From assembly GCA_019352875.1 (NCBI GenBank), contig JAAAFW010000006.1, forward strand, positions 1,208,284-1,272,283: DNA of 64,000 nt. Direction: 5' to 3'. The position numbers and the translations under genes are program-made. The notes under the pieces were generated by a model. The model had not been told where the DNA came from. It saw nothing but the letters and a program-made list of their open reading frames with translations, and ran no database searches. Positions 1 through 7,776 of the stretch are shown here, one piece after another (position 1 is the first letter of the stretch; the number at the start of each line of letters is the position of its first letter). The DNA comes from Pedobacter cryoconitis (GTDB taxonomy: Bacteria > Bacteroidota > Bacteroidia > Sphingobacteriales > Sphingobacteriaceae).

Positions 1-437
1 GTCAGAAATTTACGGTCTGCGATTTCTCCATTTTCCAGACCCTCAGTGATCAGTTCATCAGCAAAGTTTTCAAAGATTGGTCTCACACCGGAAAGTACGT
101 CCGGAGCACTGAGTCTTTTAGGTGATCTACCTAACGAGTAGATTATAAAGCTTCTGTCTTTTTTTAGCAATTCTGTATAGCTGTAGAAAAAAGATAACAT
201 TTTATCTCTGGAAGAATACTGCGGCCAAACTTCCTGGCCACGGATGGCAGTTAAAGTCTCTACCGTTAATTCAACCCATATTATTTTTTCAATGCTGTCA
301 AAAGACGCGAAGAAACTGTAGAAGTCTGCTTCGGATATTTTCAGTTTCTTAACAAAACTGTAGACAGATTTCGGTTGCTCATCATGTGTAAGCACATAAT
401 CGATATAACCATTTCTAATTTGTTGCGCAGTTGCCAT
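1..437 (-). CDS. TetR/AcrR-type transcriptional regulator, 3' end beyond window
   Basis: Reading leftward from the ATG at 437, 145 codons are visible and the gene runs off the left edge. Residues about 20-50 include SVYSFVKKLKISEADFY, which looks like a short helix-turn-helix. The rest is helical and charged (for example IIWVELTVETL and SYTELLKKDRSF), as in Bacteroidota TetR-type proteins in which the C-terminal domain is the best recognised part. It is probably a cytoplasmic one-component regulator; the ligand is unknown. It is divergent from the small exported protein at 583, with about 145 bases between. The family call rests on sequence style and is moderate; the start is clear because upstream in-frame DNA gives no better Met. 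Confidence 0.6.
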   Translation of the reverse strand, partial: MATAQQIRNGYIDYVLTHDEQPKSVYSFVKKLKISEADFYSFFASFDSIEKIIWVELTVETLTAIRGQEVWPQYSSRDKMLSFFYSYTELLKKDRSFIIYSLGRSPKRLSAPDVLSGVRPIFENFADELITEGLENGEIADRKFL

Positions 438-582
438 AATTGTTTTATTAATGAACGAATTAAAGGAGAGATTAGTTTGGACTTTAGCTTTTAATCACCT
501 GTGTTTCAAACGCAAGTTCCTGAGTTTTCGATAAAAAGTAGTCATATGAGCGCAATGTTACGTTCATCAGTTTTTATTTAGC

Positions 583-948
583 GTGTTTTACGTATTTTTG
601 TTCAGCTTGAAAGCACATCGTCAACATATCAGTCAGATACTGGCACTTCTGTTACTCTGCGTGTTTGCAATAGCATTAACACCATGGAGTTCGCTGCATC
701 ATCATCAGGAGCAGCAGGAGAGTTGTGCGAAACCTGGAGACTTTTGCCAGCATAAAGTGCATATCAGTAAACAGCAGCATAATTGTCTTGTCTGTTCGGC
801 TCATTTCGAAAAGGATTATAGTAAAACCAGCCATACACCGGCTGTCAGCGTCGACGGTAGTTATTTTCGCTATGCAGACCTTATAGCGCATGCAGGATAT
901 ACCGCCTTAATCAGTCAGTCGCTTCGCGGCCCTCCTTTGTATAGTTAA
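583..948 (+). CDS. Small exported His/Cys-rich protein, possible metal-binding partner
   Basis: A 121-residue protein with GTG start; no in-frame ATG lies between the upstream TGA (547-549) and the body, so the exact start is uncertain. A hydrophobic stretch (about 19-33) looks like a signal peptide or anchor. The following part is rich in possible metal ligands: His 39-41, Cys 48 and 54, His 56, 60 and 66, Cys 68 and 71, His 74. The C-terminus contains RGPP (115-118), an ending also seen in DUF2946-like and other small Bacteroidota proteins coded beside metal-related TonB receptors. It lies 118 bases before a ZnuD-like receptor on the same strand. A role in periplasmic metal (zinc or copper) handling is inference; the protein is otherwise not recognised. 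Confidence 0.6.
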   Translation: MFYVFLFSLKAHRQHISQILALLLLCVFAIALTPWSSLHHHQEQQESCAKPGDFCQHKVHISKQQHNCLVCSAHFEKDYSKTSHTPAVSVDGSYFRYADLIAHAGYTALISQSLRGPPLYS

Positions 949-997
949 TTCCTGGCGAACTATTCGCTGTAATTCCGGGCAAAATGCGCGGATGAAT

Positions 998-1009
998 AAT
1001 TGTACAATT
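998..1009. promoter_or_regulatory. 12-bp perfect palindrome upstream of TonB receptor
   Basis: AATTGTACAATT is a perfect palindrome 57 bases before the receptor ATG and downstream of the small His/Cys-rich gene. It could be an operator for a dimeric repressor such as a metal regulator. It does not match a Zur or Fur consensus that I can quote exactly, and short AT-rich palindromes do arise by chance. Confidence 0.3.
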
Positions 1010-1066
1010 GATCAGGCATATCTGTTTGCTTCGGCATAATAGAGGTGCCAATTTTAAGAAATTTTT

Positions 1067-3385
1067 ATGAAGAAGATATTTCTGCTCATAGCTTTGCTAT
1101 GTTCAGTTTTTGCTGCATTTCCTGTTTTTGCAGTAGATAATGCAGTGTTGAGAGGTAAAATCACTGACACTCAAAACCAACCGTTGCCAGGGGCAACAAT
1201 CAGTATTCCAGATTTACGTATTTCAGCTATTGCAGCGGCGGACGGAACATTTAAGTTTAGCCAGGTTCCGACAAGAGGAACAGCACTGGTTCAAGTAAGT
1301 TATATTGGCTATCAGACCATTACCAGAACTATAAACTTTTCAAGTCCCGGTGATTTGGATTTCGTGCTTAAAGCCAGTGTGATTGAGGGGCGTGAAGTAG
1401 TTATTACTGGTACAGCGTCGAGCTCAGATAACCGTAAGAACAGTACTTCTGTGACTACCGTAAGTAAAGATGACCTGCTTTACCGCCCATCTACAAATCT
1501 GATGGATGCCTTGAGCCGGGTGCCGGGTGTGTCCCAGGTTACAACCGGGCCTGCTATATCTAAGCCGGTAATCCGCGGGCTGAGTTATAATCGTGTCGTT
1601 ACATTGAACAATGGCGTTAAACAACAAGGACAGCAATGGGGAGATGAACACGGAGTTGAGATTGACCAGTACAGTGCAGACCGGGTAGAGATTCTCAGAG
1701 GACCCGCGAGTCTGATGTATGGCTCAGATGCATTAGGAGGTGTAATCAATATTTTGGACGCACTTCCCGCGCCGGAAGGAACGCTAAGAGGTGAGTTTCT
1801 AACCAACTATGCAACTAACAACGGCATGACCGGTAATTCATTAATGTTGCAGGGCAATGAAAATGGGTTGGTTTATAAAGTAAGAGGATCTTATAAAAAT
1901 GCCTATTCTTATAAGACGCCAACTGAGTATGTGCCTAATTCAGGTTTCAATGAAACTAATTTTGAAGGTCAGATAGGGTTGAATAAAAAATGGGGATATG
2001 CACATTTAGACGCTTCCAGCTTCCGTACGCATATCGGTTTCTATGATCCGGAAAGAAATGAAGACGGGCAACTGGTAAATGAAGATGGAGAACCTTTTAC
2101 AAAGTCAGAAAACAAAGACAGGACATTGGCATATCCACAACAGGATATCAGGCACTATAAAATTGCATTGAACAGTAATATTCTGTTAGGCGAGGGCAGT
2201 TTGAAAGCGACACTAGGTTACCAGCATAACCTGCGCCGTGAGCTGGAAGAACCAGGGGAAGATCCTGCTTTATTTCTGAATAGCTATACTTACAGTTACG
2301 ACCTGAAATATTCTTTCAAAAACTTTAATGGCTGGTCTCCCGTAATTGGCGTTTCGGGTGAGTTTATGCATAGTTTAAATACAACAGGAGAGGAGCAGCT
2401 TATTCCTGATTTTGATTCCAGAACATTTGGAGCATTCGCATTTGTCAAAAAAACATGGGATAAAAGTACATTTAATGCCGGCGCAAGGATCGACTATCGG
2501 AAGATGACTGGTAAAGAATTTGAAGGAGAAGAATCAAACTTCGGCGCTTTCAGTAACCAGTTCACCAGAGTGTCAGGTGCATTAGGATATACCTACGAGT
2601 TTAACGATGCCCTGAGTTTCAAAGCGAATGCTGGATCGGCATTCCGGGCGCCAAATATTGCAGAATTAGCTAGTAACGGAGTTCATGAAGGTGCATTCCG
2701 TTATGAAATAGGTAATGCAAACTTGAAACCAGAGCAGAGTTTTCAATTTGATGCTTCCTTCGACTATCAAAACCAGTATGTAAGTGCCAGTTTAGGTGGT
2801 TTTGCGAACATCATAAATAATTATATTTATTACAGAGCAGACGGGGAGACTATTGAAGCTCAGAATAAACAATACCCTGTTTACCGTTTTGTTCAGGACG
2901 ATGCTTTTCTTCGTGGTGTAGAAGCTATGCTGACATTGCACCCGGTACATTATCTGCATTTTGAGAACAGTTTCTCTTATACTCGCGCTACCAACCGGGC
3001 AACTAAAGAGTCTCTGCCATTCATTCCTGCAGCTACTTTAAGAAATGAACTGCGTTTTGAACCAGAGGTCAGAGGCACAAAACATAGTTATATTTCTGTT
3101 GGAATAGATAACTTCTTCAAACAGAATAAAGTTGACAGTTTTGAACAATCGAGTTCCGGATATACCCTGTTAAATGCCGCGGTAGGTACAACACTTAAGT
3201 TGAGTAAAAAGCAGGATATTACTTTGTACGTTGCTGGTAAAAACTTGCTGAATAAAGCCTATTATGATCATTTGAGTCGCTTTAAACCAGGTAGGTTAAG
3301 TGAAGAAGAGCCTACATTAGGAATTTATAATCAGGGTAGAAACGTAACCTTTGGTGTAACCCTGCCATTCACGATTAAAAATTAA
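1067..3385 (+). CDS. TonB-dependent outer-membrane receptor, ZnuD-like
   Basis: A 772-residue receptor. A signal peptide (about 1-22, ending FPVFA) is followed by a carboxypeptidase-regulatory-like beta-sandwich (about 26-110; VLRGKITDTQNQPLPGATI), a plug domain (about 125-235) and a 22-strand-type barrel ending in a C-terminal aromatic strand. The plug has SKPVIRGLSYNRVVTLNNG and VEILRGPASLMYGSDALGG, which resemble the zinc receptor ZnuD and related heme/metal receptors. It likely imports a metal or metal complex across the outer membrane using TonB energy. The His/Cys-rich exported protein just upstream fits a metal substrate, but the substrate is inferred. An intrinsic terminator follows at 3426-3472. 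Confidence 0.88.
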   Translation: MKKIFLLIALLCSVFAAFPVFAVDNAVLRGKITDTQNQPLPGATISIPDLRISAIAAADGTFKFSQVPTRGTALVQVSYIGYQTITRTINFSSPGDLDFVLKASVIEGREVVITGTASSSDNRKNSTSVTTVSKDDLLYRPSTNLMDALSRVPGVSQVTTGPAISKPVIRGLSYNRVVTLNNGVKQQGQQWGDEHGVEIDQYSADRVEILRGPASLMYGSDALGGVINILDALPAPEGTLRGEFLTNYATNNGMTGNSLMLQGNENGLVYKVRGSYKNAYSYKTPTEYVPNSGFNETNFEGQIGLNKKWGYAHLDASSFRTHIGFYDPERNEDGQLVNEDGEPFTKSENKDRTLAYPQQDIRHYKIALNSNILLGEGSLKATLGYQHNLRRELEEPGEDPALFLNSYTYSYDLKYSFKNFNGWSPVIGVSGEFMHSLNTTGEEQLIPDFDSRTFGAFAFVKKTWDKSTFNAGARIDYRKMTGKEFEGEESNFGAFSNQFTRVSGALGYTYEFNDALSFKANAGSAFRAPNIAELASNGVHEGAFRYEIGNANLKPEQSFQFDASFDYQNQYVSASLGGFANIINNYIYYRADGETIEAQNKQYPVYRFVQDDAFLRGVEAMLTLHPVHYLHFENSFSYTRATNRATKESLPFIPAATLRNELRFEPEVRGTKHSYISVGIDNFFKQNKVDSFEQSSSGYTLLNAAVGTTLKLSKKQDITLYVAGKNLLNKAYYDHLSRFKPGRLSEEEPTLGIYNQGRNVTFGVTLPFTIKN

Positions 3386-3425
3386 TAAATACCACACCTG
3401 AGCCAGTTCCTGCTCAGCGTTTGCA

Positions 3426-3472
3426 ACACAGAAGCGCTGGTTTTTCTAAGGAAGAATCCGGCGCTTCTGTGT
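3426..3472 (+). terminator. Hairpin after TonB receptor
   Basis: Perfect 12-bp inverted repeat: ACACAGAAGCGC (3426-3437) and GCGCTTCTGTGT (3461-3472) with a 23-base loop. It sits about 40 bases after the receptor stop. There is only a short T-rich stretch after it, so termination rather than another role is likely but not certain. Confidence 0.6.
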
Positions 3473-3549
3473 TTATAAGCTGCTGGAAATGCAATTTCCG
3501 TTCAATGTAATTTTAATACACACAAAGCGCCTTTATCTTTTATAAAACT

Positions 3550-3572
3550 TATTTTTACTATTTTAATAGTAA
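3550..3572 (+). promoter_or_regulatory. Operator-like palindrome overlapping a weak -7 box
   Basis: TTACTATT (3555-3562), two bases, then AATAGTAA (3565-3572) form a perfect 8-bp dyad, 19 bases before the hydrolase ATG. It overlaps TATTTTTA (3550-3557), one mismatch from the TAnnTTTG element. This layout suggests a repressor site over the promoter of the hydrolase gene. No regulator is coded beside it. Confidence 0.35.
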
Positions 3573-3591
3573 CGATATTATAGTTCATTAC

Positions 3592-4581
3592 ATGTTTCGA
3601 AGATCCGTATTTACATTTTTTATATGTACCATTTTATGCCTGTCCGCTTCAGCTCAGCAGCAGGATACATTATCTATCACATTGGAGAACGTGAGTTATC
3701 CGTATCCTGTTAAATTCCTCCCTATTCAGGCTGAAGGTCAGGATCTACGTATGGCTTATATGGACGTGCAGCCAACCGGTAAAGCCAATGGCAGAACTGT
3801 GGTACTTTTTCATGGGAAAAACTTCGGTGGATATTACTGGACAGATGTGATTAAAGCATTAACCGGAAGAGGATTTCGTGTAGTGGTTCCGGATCAGATT
3901 GGTTTCGGAAAATCATCAAAACCATTCATTCATTACAGCTTTCATCAGATGGCTGCCTGGAATAAATTATTACTGGACGGATTGGGGATACCGAAGGCAA
4001 ATATCCTCGGACACTCTATGGGGGGAATGCTTGCTACACGGTTTGCGCTGATGTATCCACAGCAGACAGAGAAGCTGTTACTGGAAAACCCGATTGGTCT
4101 GGAAGACTACCGTAGTTTTGTCCCTTATATCAGTACAGCCGATCAATATCAGAATGAGTTAAAAGCAACTGCAGAAAGTATCAGGCAATATTATAAAAGT
4201 TCCTATTTCGTAGCCTGGAAACCAGAATATGATGAACTGGTACGTATAGCGGCAGGAGTAACCAACAGCGCAGACTTTCCAAGGTATGCTAAGGTTGCAG
4301 CCATGACCTTCACTATGATCTATGAACAGCCGGTTGTATATGAATTCCAGCACTTGAGCGTACCTATTATTTTATTTATCGGAAAAGAAGATCATACCAT
4401 CGTCGGTAAGGGATTGTTAAGCCAACAGCAGCAGAGTCAGTATGGACAATACAAGCTTTTAGGCAAGCAGACTGCTGCGAAGATCCCTAATGCAAAACTA
4501 ATTGAATTTGATGGGGCAGGGCATATCCCGCATTTGGAAGTACCCACAGAGTTTATAGTTGCCCTTTTGGGTGGATTGTAA
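3592..4581 (+). CDS. Exported alpha/beta hydrolase
   Basis: A 329-residue protein with a signal peptide (about 1-21, ending LSASA). The alpha/beta hydrolase fold is shown by the oxyanion-hole segment HGKNFGG (74-80), the nucleophile elbow GHSMGG with Ser142, an acid candidate in GKEDHT, and the catalytic His in GAGHIPHLE near the C-terminus. It is therefore a complete serine hydrolase, probably periplasmic. The substrate cannot be told; close relatives are annotated only as alpha/beta hydrolases, with haloalkane dehalogenase or esterase-like members in the wider family. It is monocistronic: an operator-like palindrome lies before it and a strong bidirectional terminator after it. Confidence 0.88.
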   Translation: MFRRSVFTFFICTILCLSASAQQQDTLSITLENVSYPYPVKFLPIQAEGQDLRMAYMDVQPTGKANGRTVVLFHGKNFGGYYWTDVIKALTGRGFRVVVPDQIGFGKSSKPFIHYSFHQMAAWNKLLLDGLGIPKANILGHSMGGMLATRFALMYPQQTEKLLLENPIGLEDYRSFVPYISTADQYQNELKATAESIRQYYKSSYFVAWKPEYDELVRIAAGVTNSADFPRYAKVAAMTFTMIYEQPVVYEFQHLSVPIILFIGKEDHTIVGKGLLSQQQQSQYGQYKLLGKQTAAKIPNAKLIEFDGAGHIPHLEVPTEFIVALLGGL

Positions 4582-4593
4582 ATTGCAGACATA

Positions 4594-4645
4594 AATAAAA
4601 GGACCTTTCGGGCAAGATATGTTTTGCCCGAAAGGTCCTTTTATT
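4594..4645. terminator. Bidirectional intrinsic terminator
   Basis: Perfect 22-bp stem (4594-4615 with 4624-4645) and an 8-base loop (GATATGTT). An A-run precedes and a T-run follows, so it can end both the hydrolase gene on the plus strand and the convergent oxidoreductase gene, whose stop is at 4665, on the minus strand. Confidence 0.92.
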
Positions 4646-4664
4646 TTGCAGAATATTATTGGGA

Positions 4665-5678
4665 TCAGGATTCCAAAATTTCCAGTTGTGCAATCTGCTG
4701 CTCTTGTGTAACCGGAAACGGCTGCTGATGAACCAGGGTTTGGTAGACCGCTTCGAAAACGCTACCATAATTTGATGGTTTTGCAACTAAAAACTCAGTA
4801 TGGCGTTCACCAGCGGAGTTAATAGTAGTCAGTTTAGCTTCTTTGCCTTCCGGTTCTACACCGAAACCAGGGGTTCCGGGTTTAATACCTTTCAATAACT
4901 GTTCTTCCTGTATGTCGGCTCTTTCTTTAACCAGCGTTCCATTTGTTCCGTGTACAATAAATGACGGTTGAATATCTACAACCAGCATACTGGAATACAC
5001 AAAAACATTTACGCTGTCTGGATAGGTCAGGTGGATACAGAAGTAGTCATCAACCAAAGTATCTTTGCGGTTTTTACCCAAAATTTTATGGAAGGACAGC
5101 GGGATTCCAAACAGGCTGATTGCCTGATCAAGCACATGCGGACCCAGGTCATATTGTAAACCGCTCGCTGGAAACGGTTCTTCTTTAAAGGCTTTTACGC
5201 CGATCGCCGATTTATAACGGTCATAACGGATATGTACTTCAGATAATTTACCCAGTTTGCCACTTTCAACAACTTCTTTAACAGTGGTGAAGTCGCTATC
5301 CCATCTTCTGTTCTGATAGATAAATATTTGCAGGTTCTTTTCTGCAGCCAGTGCAAATAAGGATTTAGCTTCAGCTGAACTCGGAGTAAGAGGCTTTTCT
5401 ACCAGAATATGTTTTCCGGCTTCAAGGGCCTTTTCTGCATATTCGTAATGCGTATTATTTGGTGTGTTGATGACAACCAATTCAATCTCAGGATCATTTA
5501 GCAATTCATCAACACTTGAATAGCTGATGATTCCCGGATAATCTTTTTCTGCATTTTTAGCAGAACGCTCTGTTACAGCCCGTAGTTTAAATCCCGGATG
5601 ATTCTCCAGAAAAGGGCCATGAAATATTTTTCCTGACATGCCATAAGCAAGTAAACCGGTTGAAATTACTTTTTCCAT
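4665..5678 (-). CDS. Gfo/Idh/MocA family oxidoreductase
   Basis: A 337-residue NAD(P)-dependent dehydrogenase of the Gfo/Idh/MocA family. The N-terminal Rossmann segment is GLLAYGMSGKIFHGPF, the typical VEKPLTPSS motif supplies the catalytic Lys, and YDLGPHVLDQAISLFG lies in the C-terminal domain that covers the active site. Members oxidise or reduce sugars, inositols and related polyols; this subgroup (YdgJ/YvaA-like, with GMSGKIFHGPFL) has no agreed substrate. I chose ATG at 5678; an in-frame TTG two codons upstream is less likely. It stands alone and ends at a shared bidirectional terminator. Confidence 0.9.
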   Translation of the reverse strand: MEKVISTGLLAYGMSGKIFHGPFLENHPGFKLRAVTERSAKNAEKDYPGIISYSSVDELLNDPEIELVVINTPNNTHYEYAEKALEAGKHILVEKPLTPSSAEAKSLFALAAEKNLQIFIYQNRRWDSDFTTVKEVVESGKLGKLSEVHIRYDRYKSAIGVKAFKEEPFPASGLQYDLGPHVLDQAISLFGIPLSFHKILGKNRKDTLVDDYFCIHLTYPDSVNVFVYSSMLVVDIQPSFIVHGTNGTLVKERADIQEEQLLKGIKPGTPGFGVEPEGKEAKLTTINSAGERHTEFLVAKPSNYGSVFEAVYQTLVHQQPFPVTQEQQIAQLEILES

Positions 5679-5747
5679 ATTCAAAAGTAACCAATCCTGT
5701 AAATTCGTGGTAAATTATATTGTCATAAAAAGAGGCTTTAAAAAATT

Positions 5748-5755
5748 TACCTTTG
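5748..5755 (+). promoter_or_regulatory. -7 promoter element TACCTTTG
   Basis: Exact match to TAnnTTTG. Only four bases separate it from the ATG at 5760, so the transcript of the next gene would have almost no leader. No good -33 TTG was seen at normal spacing. Confidence 0.6.
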
Positions 5756-5759
5756 TAGC

Positions 5760-6113
5760 ATGAAACCTGCAGAAATAAATGAAAAATGGAAAATTCTACA
5801 GCAAAGAATTGCGAAAGAATTTGATTCAGATCTGCCGGATCTGAAGGTGATGTTGTTCCTTATAGGAGTTCAGGAGCTCGGCAAAGGGCCAGGGAGATAT
5901 AGCAAAAGACAGAAAGAGGAGTTGATGCATATAGCAACCTGCCGGCTGATGAGTGAGATGGGTTTCTATGAAATAGAGGGATTGGATCAGGATGGGTGGC
6001 CACACTGGAAGTTGGTTAAAGAGATTCCTTCATTCGCGATGATGGAGCAGGAGTTACTCCTGAAATCATTAGCGATACATTATTTTGAAGATATCTACAC
6101 CGCCGAATTATAG
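5760..6113 (+). CDS. Conserved hypothetical protein, 117 residues
   Basis: A small soluble protein without signal peptide or membrane segment. It has a charged helical N-terminus (NEKWKILQQRIAKEFDSD), a central hydrophobic strand or helix (LKVMLFLIGVQELG), the segment GPGRYSKRQKEELMHIA, and an acidic C-terminus. I recognise it only as a type of short protein found in Sphingobacteriaceae and give no function. The ATG is directly downstream of a TACCTTTG box; the next Met is at about residue 31 inside the conserved-looking region, so 5760 is preferred. A perfect palindromic terminator follows. Confidence 0.75.
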   Translation: MKPAEINEKWKILQQRIAKEFDSDLPDLKVMLFLIGVQELGKGPGRYSKRQKEELMHIATCRLMSEMGFYEIEGLDQDGWPHWKLVKEIPSFAMMEQELLLKSLAIHYFEDIYTAEL

Positions 6114-6162
6114 AGAGCCATACATCCGTATATATTCCTCCTAAGGAAATTAAAGGCAATAA

Positions 6163-6188
6163 AAAAACCGGGACTAGTCCCGGTTTTT
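6163..6188. terminator. Palindromic terminator between convergent genes
   Basis: A 26-base perfect palindrome (arms AAAAACCGGGAC and its complement, centre at 6175/6176) with A-run before and T-run after. It can serve both the 5760 gene and the convergent OmpA-family gene whose stop is at 6220. Confidence 0.9.
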
Positions 6189-6219
6189 CGTTTTTCATAG
6201 GTATAATAAATATTTGAAA

Positions 6220-6903
6220 TTATCCGCCAGCTTGAGATGCAGCTTCTTTTTTCAATTGCTCATTAGCAGTAATAACAACCTCTACACGACGGTTGGCAGC
6301 TCTTCCCGCATCCGTAGAATTATCTGCGATAGGCTCGGAAAATCCTTTACCTACTGTAGTTAAACGGGAAGCTGGAACTCCCTGAGAAACAGCATATGCT
6401 TTAACCGCAGCTGCTCTTCTTTCAGAAAGACCCATATTGTAAGTTTCGGTACCTTTATTATCAGTATGTCCGATAATTCTGATTTCTGTATTAGGGTATT
6501 CATTTAACGAACCAGCAAGAGACTTCACATTGTCTTTAGCCTGTGCTTTTAAGTTCGCACTATCAAAGTCAAAAAGGATACCACTATCAAATTTAACAAT
6601 GATACCTTCACCTTCACGTACCACTTCTGCATTTGGAATTGCATTCTGAATTTCGGCAGCCTGTTTATCCATACGCTTACCAATAAAACCACCTGCTGTA
6701 CCACCTACTGCACCACCGATAATGGCGCCAACAGCTGTATTTCCAGCTTTCTTACCAATAATAGCTCCTAATACACCGCCGGCAGCAGCACCTATACCTG
6801 CTCCTTTTTGTGTTTTGGTTAAGCTATCGCAGCTCTGAAATGTCATTGAACCAATAGCCAATGCCATACTGAATGTTGCTATTTTAAATTTTGAAGTGAT
6901 CAT
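6220..6903 (-). CDS. OmpA-family outer-membrane lipoprotein with glycine-zipper domain
   Basis: 227 residues. A lipoprotein signal ends at SMTFQSC, giving Cys25 as lipid anchor. Residues about 34-78 are a glycine-zipper region (GAGIGAAAGGVLGAIIGKKAG and a second copy GAIIGGAVGGTAGGFIGK) that may pack in or on the membrane. The C-terminal OmpA domain (about 100-215) has the peptidoglycan-binding pattern GHTDNKGTETYNMGLSERRA and ends with AANRRVEVVI, with the Asp and Arg that bind diaminopimelate. It is a Pal/YiaD-like envelope anchor linking outer membrane and cell wall. An exact -7 box lies 33 bases upstream. Confidence 0.92.
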   Translation of the reverse strand: MITSKFKIATFSMALAIGSMTFQSCDSLTKTQKGAGIGAAAGGVLGAIIGKKAGNTAVGAIIGGAVGGTAGGFIGKRMDKQAAEIQNAIPNAEVVREGEGIIVKFDSGILFDFDSANLKAQAKDNVKSLAGSLNEYPNTEIRIIGHTDNKGTETYNMGLSERRAAAVKAYAVSQGVPASRLTTVGKGFSEPIADNSTDAGRAANRRVEVVITANEQLKKEAASQAGG

Positions 6904-6936
6904 AATAATTTCTCTATGTTAATGCCGAGTGAGAAT

Positions 6937-6944
6937 CAAAGGTA
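6937..6944 (-). promoter_or_regulatory. -7 promoter element TACCTTTG (minus strand)
   Basis: Plus-strand CAAAGGTA is an exact TAnnTTTG on the minus strand, leaving a 33-base leader before the OmpA-family gene. Confidence 0.65.
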
Positions 6945-7080
6945 ATGCCAAGAATTCAACAAGTAAAATTTTTGTTAGGAAACAGGAAAAATTAATGTTG
7001 CTGTAAACACTTGTCCGGCAAAAAAACATTAAAAAAGATCAGGTGACCAATAATCTGTACAATTACAATAAGCAAATAGC

Positions 7081-7776
7081 TTATAAAGCGAAATAAGTCT
7101 CCAGTTCTTTTAACGTATGCTCGTCTTTCTGCAGGTCACGTATAATTTTGCCTTTTTCAAAAAGTATGATCCTGTCGCAGACATCAGTAACATGATTCAG
7201 GTCATGGCTGGAGATCAATAAAGTGAGACCAGATGCATTCAATGATTTCAGGTGTGTCTTTAACCTGATCTGCGTACTCGGATCGAGGTTGGCAAAAGGT
7301 TCATCCAGAATTAAGAGTTCAGGTCTTTGCATTAAAGCAGAGCAAATACCTATTTTATTTTGGTTGCCTTTTGAAAAATCACGTATAAATTTCCCGGTAT
7401 CCAGAATTTCGCCATTGAAGATCTCTGTATATTGCTGTAAGCTATCAGCTAGCTGGTGTGTGCTCATCCCCTGCAGGCCTGCTATGAAATCGAAATATTC
7501 TTCCGGACTGAGATATCCTATTAAAAAGCCTTCATCGAGGTAGGAGGCTGTATAATTTTTCCATTCCTGATCTTCAGCCACAGATTTTCCCTTCAATAGT
7601 ACCTGCCCCTGATCAGGACGAATCAGGTCCAGGATCATGCGGAATAAAGTTGTTTTTCCCGCACCATTATTTCCAATTACACCGATTGTTTCGCCAGCAT
7701 TTATCTGTAGTTCTTCTATCTGAATAACAGTTTTTTCGGCGTATACTTTACGAAGTTGTTGTATCTGAATCATCAT
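7081..7776 (-). CDS. ABC transporter ATP-binding protein
   Basis: A 231-residue single nucleotide-binding domain. Walker A is GNNGAGKTT (35-43), the signature region is FSKGNQNKIGI (a diverged LSGGQ), and Walker B is LLILDEPFANLD, followed by an H-loop in ISSHDLNH. It energises the DUF5687 membrane partner coded just upstream; the ATGATG start overlaps that gene's TGA, so translation is probably coupled. The pair resembles ABC-2-type exporters; the cargo is unknown. The first of two adjacent ATG codons was taken. Confidence 0.93.
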   Translation of the reverse strand: MMIQIQQLRKVYAEKTVIQIEELQINAGETIGVIGNNGAGKTTLFRMILDLIRPDQGQVLLKGKSVAEDQEWKNYTASYLDEGFLIGYLSPEEYFDFIAGLQGMSTHQLADSLQQYTEIFNGEILDTGKFIRDFSKGNQNKIGICSALMQRPELLILDEPFANLDPSTQIRLKTHLKSLNASGLTLLISSHDLNHVTDVCDRIILFEKGKIIRDLQKDEHTLKELETYFAL

